A stretch of 64,000 nucleotides of DNA from Mangrovimonas sp. TPBH4. GTDB lineage: Bacteria; Bacteroidota; Bacteroidia; Flavobacteriales; Flavobacteriaceae. A model generated the notes under the pieces. That model did not search any database. It was not told the DNA's origin and saw only the letters and a list, made by a program, of their open reading frames with translations. Both the position numbers and the translations under genes were made by a program. The stretch covers positions 62,001 through 126,000 of the forward strand of contig NZ_LBIO01000057.1 in the NCBI RefSeq assembly GCF_001280505.1, given 5' to 3'. Shown here piece by piece: positions 17,066 to 25,727 of the stretch (the stretch's first letter is position 1; the number at the start of each line of letters is the position of its first letter).

Positions 17066-17820
17066 GGTTTGTCAATTTCTTGCTCAAGGAGCTCTATTAG
17101 AAGTTGGATTTCATTGGACAATTGTTTTCTGTATTCGTAAACACTGGCACTAAGCTCCAGTTTTATGCCTATCAAATTCCTTATTCTTGGTTGCTTCATG
17201 ATAGACGGAAAATCAATGGGAGCTCCTGTTTCAATGGAGAGTTTAGGAAATTCCGATTTTAGAAGTGGTAAAAAATTTATGTCATTTACTACAATTTCAT
17301 CTATTCGTAACTGATGTACTGTTATGCGATCGTCCATTAAGTTGTTGAGATTATTGATGCTGCGTTCTAGATTGGTAAAATGACCTCGGATGGTTTTGTT
17401 ACTGATGAGGTCTGTTTTCCCTGAGGTTTTAATTTCTTCATAAGCGTTTATGACTGGAATATCAATTTCAAAACCCCAAAAAATGTTATGGTAAAGCGCA
17501 TTGGGATTTTTTGTGTTAAAAAATGAGACTCGGATTTTTTCGTTTCCTAAGGCGGCTTCCATTTGGTCTATCGCCAACTTTTCACTGGTTATGGATTGTT
17601 CCGATTGTTTTTTGGCTGCTTTTAAGTCTTCCAATAAACTGTTTAAGATTTGTTGTTCTTCAATTTTGAGTTTTCTTTTTTCATTCCAATTATTAATTTG
17701 AAGCGCAATTAAAATCCCAATCACCACCAAAATAATTTCCCCAATTGCATGGCGTAGGTATTTCGCTGCTTTGTTTTCAGCAGCTAGTTGGTAACGGATA
17801 TTTCTGTAGAATTGTAGCAT
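17062..17820 (-). CDS. DUF6090-family membrane protein (first paralogue)
   Basis: 252 residues with the same plan as the next gene: RNIRYQL, AIGEIILVVIGILIALQINN (transmembrane, about 25-44), WNEKRK, then a helical soluble domain. Beyond the conserved first 55 residues the two paralogues differ strongly, so the duplication is old or each came separately. It starts 2 bp after the stop codon of the channel gene and ends overlapping the next, so all three are one operon. Function unknown. Confidence 0.88.
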   Translation of the reverse strand: MLQFYRNIRYQLAAENKAAKYLRHAIGEIILVVIGILIALQINNWNEKRKLKIEEQQILNSLLEDLKAAKKQSEQSITSEKLAIDQMEAALGNEKIRVSFFNTKNPNALYHNIFWGFEIDIPVINAYEEIKTSGKTDLISNKTIRGHFTNLERSINNLNNLMDDRITVHQLRIDEIVVNDINFLPLLKSEFPKLSIETGAPIDFPSIMKQPRIRNLIGIKLELSASVYEYRKQLSNEIQLLIELLEQEIDKP

Positions 17821-17822
17821 GT

Positions 17823-19688
17823 CTAGTTCAGTAATTGAGATATAAGTGATACGCTAAAAATTGTTAACATGAACCAGCCAATAAAACCTTGTACAATAGC
17901 AAGGTAACGAGGAAAGCCTTTAATTGGGATTTCTCCAAACCCAAGGGTTGTAAAAGTATTGATGGACAGCATTAAAGCATTTAAAATCTTGATGAAAAGG
18001 TCGTAGATAATCGCAATCAAAAAGGCGCCTATTAATAAGATAGATTTCCAGAACCGCTTTTTAAGTGGGAGATCTTGCCATGTGCCTTTCATGATATCGA
18101 ATTTACTTAAAAGAGAGGCATGTAGTTTGGTTCTTGCAATGGTCCATTTGTAAAGCGGCAAACCAGTTTTAATGAAAAATTTTGGAACTTGAGGAGTAGT
18201 TTGGATTAATAAGTTTTTAAACGCCTCATATTCCATTAAATCGGGTTGTTTGTCTTCCAAGTACACTTCATGTATTCCCGCGTCTTTTTTCATATATTTT
18301 ATAAAGAAACCAAAGCGATCCATGATGCGTTTTCTCCCATGGGTATCCCAACTGTTTGGAAAAAATAAATAGATAACAGCAAAGAACATAATGACATACA
18401 GTGAAAAGATGATGGCTTTGGATGGTTTGGTGCCGTAATTAGAAAATAGCTTTAAAAACTGGTTGACTTTCCATTGAAAAAAGGTGTCAAAGGATGGGGT
18501 GTTTTTATATTCGTAGGCAAGCTTTTGTGTTTCTAAATCTTTTAATTCTATATATACCGAGTTTTTACTCTCGGTGTCCAGAATATTATTATAATGGTTC
18601 AGTAATTTTCCTCGAAGGCCTATTTCTCCCTTAAAGATATCTTTGTCTTCCAATATTTGATTTAAATACTCGTCTATTTCTTTGGTTGATAACGGAGCAT
18701 TATAAGGGTTTTTCTTGTAATAAAAACTGTCATAGGTTTGTATGGAAAAGAGTTTGTTTTCGAAGGAATTCCAATCAATAACGTACTTGGGGTCAAAAGT
18801 GTCAATGACTAGTCCGACGTGTTTTCCAAAAGAATTTTTTGAAATATCTAGAATGTTTATCCCTTGCATTTCTTTAACATAAAGTAAAATGGAGGACTCT
18901 AAAAATTCATTATCCTGTATTTTGGTATAATCCACCTTGTCTGAAGAAAAAGTTATGAGAGTTGATTTTCCTATAATTCGATTGTTAGTAAAGTGCAGAT
19001 TGTTTATATTAAGAAAAAGCAAGAAAAAGTGACTGTTGTAACTGTCATTTAGAGGTTTGTACTCATAAAAGGAACAGTGATCAATAATAGTTAATATGTT
19101 GTGGGGAGAATCAAGTTTATATGGAGCTAAATTTGAAGAAATGACAGTTTCATCATGAAAATGGCAGTGTTTCATTATCAATCCCAAGGTTGATGAAATG
19201 AACTGATCTTGATTCCAGGTATTTTGGATATAGTTAATTCTTTTTTCTATTTGATTGTCCTTATTATCAAGGTATAGGTAAAGTCTTCCCTTAAAGTGAC
19301 AATTTAATAGTGCTATTGACGAACATTGACTTAATGTTACTTCTTTTAGGAAGGTGATGTGTTTTATGACTCCATTGATAATCGATTCATCTTTGGTATT
19401 TTTTGAGGTTAAGAATTGTACGTTGTCTAGAAATAATACTTTGTCAATAACCTTTTGTTTTTGAGTACTTAAAATGGAGTCTACTATAAGGTCTGCTTTT
19501 GCCTGAAAGAGAGAGTCTGTAGCTTCATTGTAGACAATTTCAGCATTTTTTAGTTTAAATATAGTGTCTTGCTCCTCTTCGATCATTTGAAATAATTCGG
19601 AATAGGAATAGCGCTTCAAATCCATTTCCTGTGACAGACAGGACCAGGAAACCAAAAGGAAAAGAATAAGGTTGGTCAGGGCTTTCAT
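17823..19688 (-). CDS. Ion channel (two-TM pore) with periplasmic beta-helix-like domain
   Basis: 621 residues from the ATG at 19686-19688, chosen because it gives a signal peptide (about 1-20, ending SCLSQ); the longer frame from 19733 would bury it. Residues about 85-315 hold recurring short strands with polar turns (NCHFKG, KHCHFHDE, DHCSFYE, TNNRIIG, QDNEFLE, SKNSFGK), like a right-handed beta-helix. A transmembrane helix at about 424-443 leads to a cytoplasmic stretch (444-547); then helix 548-567, pore loop with filter TLGFGE at 581-586, and last helix 594-615. The order gives a periplasm-facing pore loop, as K+ channels need; the filter is TLGFG rather than TVGYG. First gene of an operon with two DUF6090 proteins. 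Confidence 0.8.
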   Translation of the reverse strand: MKALTNLILFLLVSWSCLSQEMDLKRYSYSELFQMIEEEQDTIFKLKNAEIVYNEATDSLFQAKADLIVDSILSTQKQKVIDKVLFLDNVQFLTSKNTKDESIINGVIKHITFLKEVTLSQCSSIALLNCHFKGRLYLYLDNKDNQIEKRINYIQNTWNQDQFISSTLGLIMKHCHFHDETVISSNLAPYKLDSPHNILTIIDHCSFYEYKPLNDSYNSHFFLLFLNINNLHFTNNRIIGKSTLITFSSDKVDYTKIQDNEFLESSILLYVKEMQGINILDISKNSFGKHVGLVIDTFDPKYVIDWNSFENKLFSIQTYDSFYYKKNPYNAPLSTKEIDEYLNQILEDKDIFKGEIGLRGKLLNHYNNILDTESKNSVYIELKDLETQKLAYEYKNTPSFDTFFQWKVNQFLKLFSNYGTKPSKAIIFSLYVIMFFAVIYLFFPNSWDTHGRKRIMDRFGFFIKYMKKDAGIHEVYLEDKQPDLMEYEAFKNLLIQTTPQVPKFFIKTGLPLYKWTIARTKLHASLLSKFDIMKGTWQDLPLKKRFWKSILLIGAFLIAIIYDLFIKILNALMLSINTFTTLGFGEIPIKGFPRYLAIVQGFIGWFMLTIFSVSLISQLLN

Positions 19689-19895
19689 GTCAGGTGGAGA
19701 ATTTGGAAGGACGTTGGGAAATGAAAAGTACATTTGAGGGATAATTGAGAGAGAATAGGGAGAAGGAGATAATAGGAGGTTTGGAATAGGTGTTTAAAGA
19801 ATGGGCACAAAGAAATTGCCCCCAGTAACGTAGGAAAGGGTGCTCCCAAACGCTTAGGCTTGAGAAATACATGAATGTTCCTTGAACACCCATGT

Positions 19896-20231
19896 TTAAT
19901 AAAGAATATTATCCATGATTTTGTCCAAGTTGCGTTCCATCATGGCAAAATTGCAGTCAGAGAAAAATATCTCGTACATCTCCCGTCTCAGTTGAGCCAA
20001 TTCAAGGTTGGAATAGTGGTGCAATTGTACGGTATCATCAATTTTTTCAAAACGTTGTTCTTCCGTGTCGTTTGAGAATTCCTGATATATCTTTTCAAAG
20101 ATTTTAGGAGATGATTTGGACTTGATCAGGTTGATTTCAGCCTCCGATTCATGAGTGTCTGCATTGGCGCAAAGCAGTAAAATATAGACCTGTAATTCGG
20201 TCTTGGTCCAAGTGTTTGCCTCGGGTTTCAT
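19896..20231 (-). CDS. TerB-like helical protein
   Basis: 111 residues from the ATG at 20229-20231 (the frame opens at 20255, but the inner start begins a cleaner domain). All-helical with acidic clusters: TELQVYILLLCANADTHESE followed by INLIKSK and a C-terminal MMERNLDKIMDNIL. The pattern of helix, then ADxxESExE, resembles TerB/DjlA-N domains, which bind metal in some relatives. It is a small cytoplasmic protein of unknown role, standing alone between the channel operon and an amino acid permease. Confidence 0.68.
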   Translation of the reverse strand: MKPEANTWTKTELQVYILLLCANADTHESEAEINLIKSKSSPKIFEKIYQEFSNDTEEQRFEKIDDTVQLHHYSNLELAQLRREMYEIFFSDCNFAMMERNLDKIMDNILY

Positions 20232-20386
20232 AATTTCAAATTTTAAGTTACACAAAAAATGTTCTTATGAATGGGAGAATAATTGGTTTGGGATATTGTA
20301 TTAAATATACTAAAGAATTAGTGATCTTGAACGTAAATATTTGAATTTCATTTGTTTTTGTTGAAGTTGATAGGGTTTGTGGAGCA

Positions 20387-21685
20387 TCATGTTTTGTTGA
20401 AAACCTTGATGAAAGCGTATAAAATACTGAGAAGTACAATAAAGATGAATGTGCCAATTTTTTCAGATACTGACAGATAGGATAAAAAATACAGAATGAT
20501 AACACAAGACAACAGGGGAACCGTGAGACCTCCTGGAATTTTGAAGCCATCCTGATCTATTTTCTTGGAGCGTCTCAATTTAATCACCGAAAGAACAACT
20601 CCTAAATAAACAATTAAAAGACTTCCTGTTGCAATGGGTGCCAATTGTTCAAAGGTGCCTGTAGCCGCTAGGATAAATGCAATGCTGGCATAGAGTATTA
20701 CAGCAATATATGGAGTTGCAAAGGTTTTGTGTATTTTGGCAAGCTGTTTGGATGGTAGCACGCGATCTCTAGATAAGGCATAGATTACACGTGGGTTGTT
20801 GAGTACTTCCCCGCTTAAGTTTCCAAACATGGAAATCATGGCGCCGGCCAAGAGTAAAAGATAGCCAAATTTACCCATGACTACTTTTGCAGTTTCAGCT
20901 AAAGGAGAAGCTGTGTAATTGGGCAGTGATTCCCCTAATACCCCCTGTGACACTAGTTGAATTAAAATATAAAGAACCACTACTGTTGAAATACTGATAA
21001 AAATGGCCTTGGGAACGGTTCGTTTTGGGTTGATGACTTCTCCTCCCACAGTCAATCCAACTTCACCTCCTTGAAAAGCAAAAAACAAAATTAAGGAGGT
21101 TTCACCCAACTGTTTGATTGTAGGGGCTTCTGTCCACGAAAGGTTGGAAAGTGAAACATCTTTCCATGCCACAAGCACCAAAAGTATCAAAGGGAAAAGT
21201 TTGGCGCAGGTATTGAATATAACGAGTCCAATGCCCTGTTTGATCCCTATTACATTCACATATGCCAACCCGAAGAAAATAGTGAAAAGAGTTAGGATCC
21301 TCACAGAATTGATGCCAAATATTGGAAGGGCAGAACCTAAAACATCAATTAGGGCATTAGAAACAGCTGCATCTGCCAGCAAGCAACTGGTGATGTTGAA
21401 AATTCCGCTCAAGAATCCTGCGTAATCTCCAAAAGCAGTTTCAATAAAGGCATAAGAGCCTCCGGTATTGGTAATCTTACTGCCAACTTCGGCATAGCAA
21501 AGCATGATCAAAGCCATAAGAATTCCGCAAAAGGCATAAGCAATAATGCTGGAGGCTCCCATGTTTTGGGCAACAATTGCTGGCAATGCGAAAATTCCAG
21601 CCCCCACAATAATATTGATAATATTAGCAGAAAGTCCAAATAGTCCGATGGTTCTCTTTAGCCCTTTGTCTTGTTTAATAGCCAT
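20387..21685 (-). CDS. APC-family amino acid permease
   Basis: Inner-membrane transporter of 432 residues with twelve hydrophobic segments. The N-terminus has GLFGLSANIINIIVGAGIFA, the APC first helix with the unwound GAGIF substrate motif, and a later FFAFQGGEVG segment matches helix 6. The substrate is an amino acid or a polyamine; it cannot be told which. It starts 12 bp after the DUF1624-like gene and is probably cotranscribed with it. Confidence 0.92.
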   Translation of the reverse strand: MAIKQDKGLKRTIGLFGLSANIINIIVGAGIFALPAIVAQNMGASSIIAYAFCGILMALIMLCYAEVGSKITNTGGSYAFIETAFGDYAGFLSGIFNITSCLLADAAVSNALIDVLGSALPIFGINSVRILTLFTIFFGLAYVNVIGIKQGIGLVIFNTCAKLFPLILLVLVAWKDVSLSNLSWTEAPTIKQLGETSLILFFAFQGGEVGLTVGGEVINPKRTVPKAIFISISTVVVLYILIQLVSQGVLGESLPNYTASPLAETAKVVMGKFGYLLLLAGAMISMFGNLSGEVLNNPRVIYALSRDRVLPSKQLAKIHKTFATPYIAVILYASIAFILAATGTFEQLAPIATGSLLIVYLGVVLSVIKLRRSKKIDQDGFKIPGGLTVPLLSCVIILYFLSYLSVSEKIGTFIFIVLLSILYAFIKVFNKT

Positions 21686-21697
21686 ATTTTAGAGCTG

Positions 21698-22879
21698 TTA
21701 CAGGTAACTTAACCACCATTTGGATTTATTCTGTGCTTTATATCTCATGTACTTTTTGCAAATTGGGTAAAGCATGGCAATTATGATGATCCAGACTATA
21801 TATACCACAAACAAGGAATATCCGTAGGCTGCAATACTTGAAGGCGACAGGCCTCCTTGTGACGCTATTAGATCGCTCCAACTGCCTCCCAGTACCAATA
21901 TAGCAACAATGGCAAGAGCGTGTATGAGCAGCACATGCAGGAAATAATAGAATAATGGCACTCTTCCAAATACGATAAAGAAATCTGTGACTTTGGTTTT
22001 GATCCCTTCAAAAGCGTAAAGGAATAACATAGAAGGACCCAAGGTTATCAGTATGTATAATAGGGATGGGGGGTATTTGGTAACATTAAAAAAGGACAAT
22101 ACGGTAAAAACAAAGTTCTTTTGTTTGGTCCAAGGCACCATATCTCCATAAATGTTCATACCTCGAATGATAAAAAAGGCCGCAATGGCAAAAAGCCCAA
22201 ATTGGAGTAGCCATTTCCTTCGCGTCGTAGCATTAAAATCCTTACTGTATAACACTCCAAAGCAATAACCTAAAACCATAACGCCCAACCAAGGGGCAAT
22301 GGGATAGGCAAAAATGATAAAGTGGTCTTCCCCTAGAGGGATGCCTTTTTGCTGATGAAATATATACCAAAGGATGGAGCGAATATTGGAGCCTTCAAAA
22401 GTAAAGCTGTCAAAGGAGTTATGGGCTGCAATCAATATGGCTCCAATAACCAAAAGCAATTTTTTTGGAAGGAAAATTAAAAAGGACAAGCCTACCATAC
22501 AAAGTCCAATAGCCCATATTACTTGAAGCACAATAAGGTTGTATTTTGGGTCGAATTGCCAAATTAGATTGTTTAGAACAATTTCAAGGAAGATTAACCA
22601 TAGTCCTCTAGTAAAAAGGAATTTGAATAGCTGGGGTTTTGTCTTTTTGCTTCCATAAAGAAAAGCGGAAGTTCCCGCTAAAAAAATGAAAACAGGCGCA
22701 CAATAATGAGTAATAAACCTTGTGAAAAATAGAAATGGGGTGGTGGTTTCCAAATCTGTTGGACTGCTAATGGAGTTTCCTATGTGGAAATAATCCCTAG
22801 TGTGGTCCAAAGCCATGAGTACCATGACTACGCCCCGTAAGAGGTCGATAGTTTCAATCCGGTTGGTTTTTATGAGCAT
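21698..22879 (-). CDS. DUF1624/HGSNAT-like membrane acyltransferase
   Basis: 393-residue protein with about ten transmembrane helices. The N-terminal ETIDLLRGVVMVLMALDHTR carries the DxxRG motif and catalytic-type histidine seen in heparan-alpha-glucosaminide N-acetyltransferase-like and DUF1624 proteins, which move acyl groups across membranes onto sugars. The acceptor is unknown. It precedes the amino acid permease by 12 bp and follows the DUF418 gene after 95 bp; the shared fold of the two membrane proteins is noted as a finding. Confidence 0.85.
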   Translation of the reverse strand: MLIKTNRIETIDLLRGVVMVLMALDHTRDYFHIGNSISSPTDLETTTPFLFFTRFITHYCAPVFIFLAGTSAFLYGSKKTKPQLFKFLFTRGLWLIFLEIVLNNLIWQFDPKYNLIVLQVIWAIGLCMVGLSFLIFLPKKLLLVIGAILIAAHNSFDSFTFEGSNIRSILWYIFHQQKGIPLGEDHFIIFAYPIAPWLGVMVLGYCFGVLYSKDFNATTRRKWLLQFGLFAIAAFFIIRGMNIYGDMVPWTKQKNFVFTVLSFFNVTKYPPSLLYILITLGPSMLFLYAFEGIKTKVTDFFIVFGRVPLFYYFLHVLLIHALAIVAILVLGGSWSDLIASQGGLSPSSIAAYGYSLFVVYIVWIIIIAMLYPICKKYMRYKAQNKSKWWLSYL

Positions 22880-22974
22880 AGGCGACTATCAATGATTAAA
22901 CCTAAGACTGGGGAACTGTACTAAATATAGGTATAATAATCCATTGATTGTTAGAAACATTCGAAATGACTAAT

Positions 22975-24315
22975 TCAGGATTCGGTTGCTTTTACACTGA
23001 AAGAGGCTTTGGAGTCCACTCTAAATGGTTGCTTTTGTTGATAGGTCAAGGAGCGCCATAGCCATTCAAAGGGACCATATCTAAAATACTTTAGCCAAAT
23101 GGGACTATAGATTAATTGCGCAATCCAAATAGCAAAAACGATGTAATACAGTTGATGGCGTTCCAATTGTCCGTACAGTGAAAATCCAAATCCTAGAAAA
23201 ATAAAGGCCACAATAATACTGTGTACTAAATAGTTGGTTAAGGCCATTCTTCCTACCGCAGCTAAAGATTTTTGAAGGAAGCCCAATATTCCGGATTTAA
23301 TGAAAAGCATGATAAACCCTACATGGCCCAAGGTTGTGAATAGTCTTCCCAAATCATAGGTGATAAAGGTTTTGGAAGTTACAATGGGATCAAAGCTGCT
23401 TTTGATAAGTTGGATAGTTTCGTAATAATTGACCGAAAGGCCAATGCCATAACCTATGAGCGTCATAAGTGCGTAATATTTAAAGGATTTTTCCCCATGA
23501 AAAATTCTTAGGTTGAAAAAGGCCATACCTAACAGCATATAACTAAAGACGTCCCATAAATCAAATCGGTATAGAAACCATCCTTGGCGATCGGAGTAAT
23601 TTCTGGCTTTATAACTGAAAATAGACCAATAACTGGGATTACGCATTTCTGCAACTTGTTCGTCGATTTTTTCTTGGGGCATTTTGGTGTTCAATTTTTC
23701 CCATTTTCCCAAAGCGGCTGTTTGTTTCGAGGTCAAGGAATCGTTGGCTTTTTTTAAGGCGGCGGCTTCAAGCCCTTCGTTCTTAATTTTTATGTTGTCT
23801 CTATACTCACTATAGGTCCAGGAAACTCCCAAACCTATGAGTACCAGTCCGCCAATGATTAATTTTTTGGAAGGCGTATGTCTGAACGGAAACAACATAA
23901 GTCCAAACACGGCATAGTGGAACAAAATATCACCATGCCACAGAAAGACATAGGCATTTATAATTCCAAATATTAGAAGCCATAAAAGGCGTCTGTAAAA
24001 GATATCGGCAGTTTTAATTCCAGCCCGGCGGCTTTCTAAACGGGATGTCAATAAAATAACTCCAGCTCCAAAAAGCAAGGTAAACAAGCCTCTCATGGTA
24101 CCCTCAAACAGCATATTGGTCATAATCCATGCTTTTAGGTTCAAACCCTCGGCTCCCCCCGATATGGTAGGGTCCATATATGCAAAAGGCAATCCCATTC
24201 CGTTAATGTTCATTAAAAGAATCCCCAATAGGGCAACCCCTCGAATAACATCTAGAGAATTGATGCGTTCCTTAGATTTGGTTGGTTGTAGGGCAGTTTG
24301 ATTGGTTGTTTCCAT
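22975..24315 (-). CDS. DUF418-family membrane protein
   Basis: 446 residues, about ten transmembrane helices. The N-terminus reads RINSLDVIRGVALLGILLMN, the DUF418 start, with the same D-x-x-RG motif as the acyltransferase gene downstream; the C-terminal half (GRMALTNYLVHSII, then FGPFEWLWRSLTY) is the diagnostic DUF418 block. A soluble helical insert lies at about 180-240. Members are predicted to be membrane acyltransferases or transporters; none is well characterised to my knowledge. Start chosen at the ATG at 24313-24315. Confidence 0.88.
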   Translation of the reverse strand: METTNQTALQPTKSKERINSLDVIRGVALLGILLMNINGMGLPFAYMDPTISGGAEGLNLKAWIMTNMLFEGTMRGLFTLLFGAGVILLTSRLESRRAGIKTADIFYRRLLWLLIFGIINAYVFLWHGDILFHYAVFGLMLFPFRHTPSKKLIIGGLVLIGLGVSWTYSEYRDNIKIKNEGLEAAALKKANDSLTSKQTAALGKWEKLNTKMPQEKIDEQVAEMRNPSYWSIFSYKARNYSDRQGWFLYRFDLWDVFSYMLLGMAFFNLRIFHGEKSFKYYALMTLIGYGIGLSVNYYETIQLIKSSFDPIVTSKTFITYDLGRLFTTLGHVGFIMLFIKSGILGFLQKSLAAVGRMALTNYLVHSIIVAFIFLGFGFSLYGQLERHQLYYIVFAIWIAQLIYSPIWLKYFRYGPFEWLWRSLTYQQKQPFRVDSKASFSVKATES

Positions 24316-24351
24316 AGCATTGGTGTTTAAAAAAACTATTGATGAAAAAGC

Positions 24352-24387
24352 GAGGTTATCTGCTCAGTGCATTTATCAGATAACCTC
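24352..24387 (-). terminator. Terminator downstream of the 24437 gene
   Basis: An 11-bp perfect stem (24352-24362 with 24377-24387) with a 14-nt loop. Read on the minus strand it is followed by GCTTTTTC. Confidence 0.65.
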
Positions 24388-24436
24388 TACTTTATTAGTT
24401 TGTTTAGCAATTTTATAATTAGCTATTGCTAGCTTC

Positions 24437-25219
24437 TTAGTTCGATGAAAGATCTTCCATATATGAATACAGATAGGCCCAATCGGAAATTAGGGAGGCT
24501 CTGAATTTAGCTCGCAGCTCGTCAGCCTTCTTTTTGCCATGTGCTTTTTCGTAGATCGTCCAAACACCATCGGTATCCTTGTCTAAATCTGCAAAGTTTA
24601 AAAATGGTATGGCGATAAAGTAATCGGCTACATCGGGGCCTCCACCCATCACATTGTACCACGTACCTCTAATGCCACCTCCAGAAGTGCGCATAGTAGA
24701 AGAGATTTCTTTGGTAACCTCTTTAAAGTCGGAGGAATTGGCAATTTTTACATTGTACACCCAAACTACTTTAGTGCCTTCTAAAGGGGAAGACCTACTA
24801 ATTTCAGGGATGGATTCTGCTAGATTGTACTGCACTTTGTCAACATGTGGCCAAATAAAATCCATGGCTTTTGAGCGGCATTTGTTGCTAGCTGTATCCT
24901 CATCCTCTTTGTCCAATTCAGCCCAATTGTTCATGGTGCTGGTAAGTACATATACATTCCCTTCTCCTTGAAACCGCTGCCACATGTTCCATTTAAAGGT
25001 TCCGTTGTTATCATTGTAGCATTTTTTCCACATTTTAACACCCTCCTTAAATTGTGAGTTATGCCCCATTTTTACTGTGAATTCAGTCATGTTGAGCATT
25101 CTTCGGCTAGATGATTGGGACAGGGATGATAGTGGTAGGCAAAATGTAACCAGAAGTAGCAAAATGGCAAGATTTTGGAGTTGTAGGGAACTTTTGGGGA
25201 ACAGATAATTTGTTTTCAT
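24437..25219 (-). CDS. Secreted hypothetical protein with an internally duplicated domain
   Basis: 260 residues with a long signal peptide (about 1-35, ending LSSLSQ). Two halves look alike: FTVKMGHNSQFKEGVK with a later NNWAELDKED, and YNVKIANSSDFKEVTK with a later LNFADLDKDTD. Each half has a strand, a helix, a tryptophan-bearing strand and a DLDK-type helix cap, the order of a dimeric alpha-beta barrel (ABM/NIPSNAP-like) fold. I infer a pseudo-dimer in one chain. No catalytic residues can be named. Single gene with its own terminator. Confidence 0.7.
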   Translation of the reverse strand: MKTNYLFPKSSLQLQNLAILLLLVTFCLPLSSLSQSSSRRMLNMTEFTVKMGHNSQFKEGVKMWKKCYNDNNGTFKWNMWQRFQGEGNVYVLTSTMNNWAELDKEDEDTASNKCRSKAMDFIWPHVDKVQYNLAESIPEISRSSPLEGTKVVWVYNVKIANSSDFKEVTKEISSTMRTSGGGIRGTWYNVMGGGPDVADYFIAIPFLNFADLDKDTDGVWTIYEKAHGKKKADELRAKFRASLISDWAYLYSYMEDLSSN

Positions 25220-25727
25220 AATTCATTGATTTTACAATGGACTAGGAGTGTTTTTAGCCTAGTCTATTTGGATTAATTAGCAAAACATAACGAGAGCAAG
25301 TGTTCGTGTGCACTGAAAAAATGGGTAGTTTGGAGCAATAAATTCTGTAAGGTGGGTTTGTTGAGGAGAATTAGGGCTGTACTATTTATTTAATGACTTG
25401 GGAAAAAGGAAGGGAAGGGGAGTCCTCGACCGTAATTAAATGTGGGAAGGCAAATATGCACTTTGTAAAATGACCAAAAGCAAATAAAGAAAAAATATGA
25501 AATTTTAAATCAAAGGGACCTTGTTGTAAGTCATGCCATTTGATTGAAAGATTTGCTATACCCTTAGGCGCAAACAAAAGTGATGGTTGTTTAGTCATAC
25601 AAGCCTTAATTGATTGTTTAAAAAGACTTTAGGGTATTTTAAAGGTATGAAAAATTACAATATATACATCATATAGGTGAATTTGTTTTAAATAAAAGGC
25701 TTAAAGTGTTAAATGATTAAATATAAT
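25220..25727. other. 508-bp gene-free stretch
   Basis: Very AT-rich spacer between the start of the 24437 gene and the 3' end of the AI-2E-type transporter. A weak 7-bp hairpin (25240-25246 with 25258-25264) lies in the leader of the 24437 gene. A 70-codon minus-strand frame at 25386-25598 is not supported as a gene. I see nothing else. Confidence 0.6.

Noticed and set aside
25386..25598. 70-codon minus-strand frame in the 508-bp spacer
   Set aside because: No promoter, no recognisable family, and composition dominated by AT-driven Phe/Leu/Lys; it is most likely chance.
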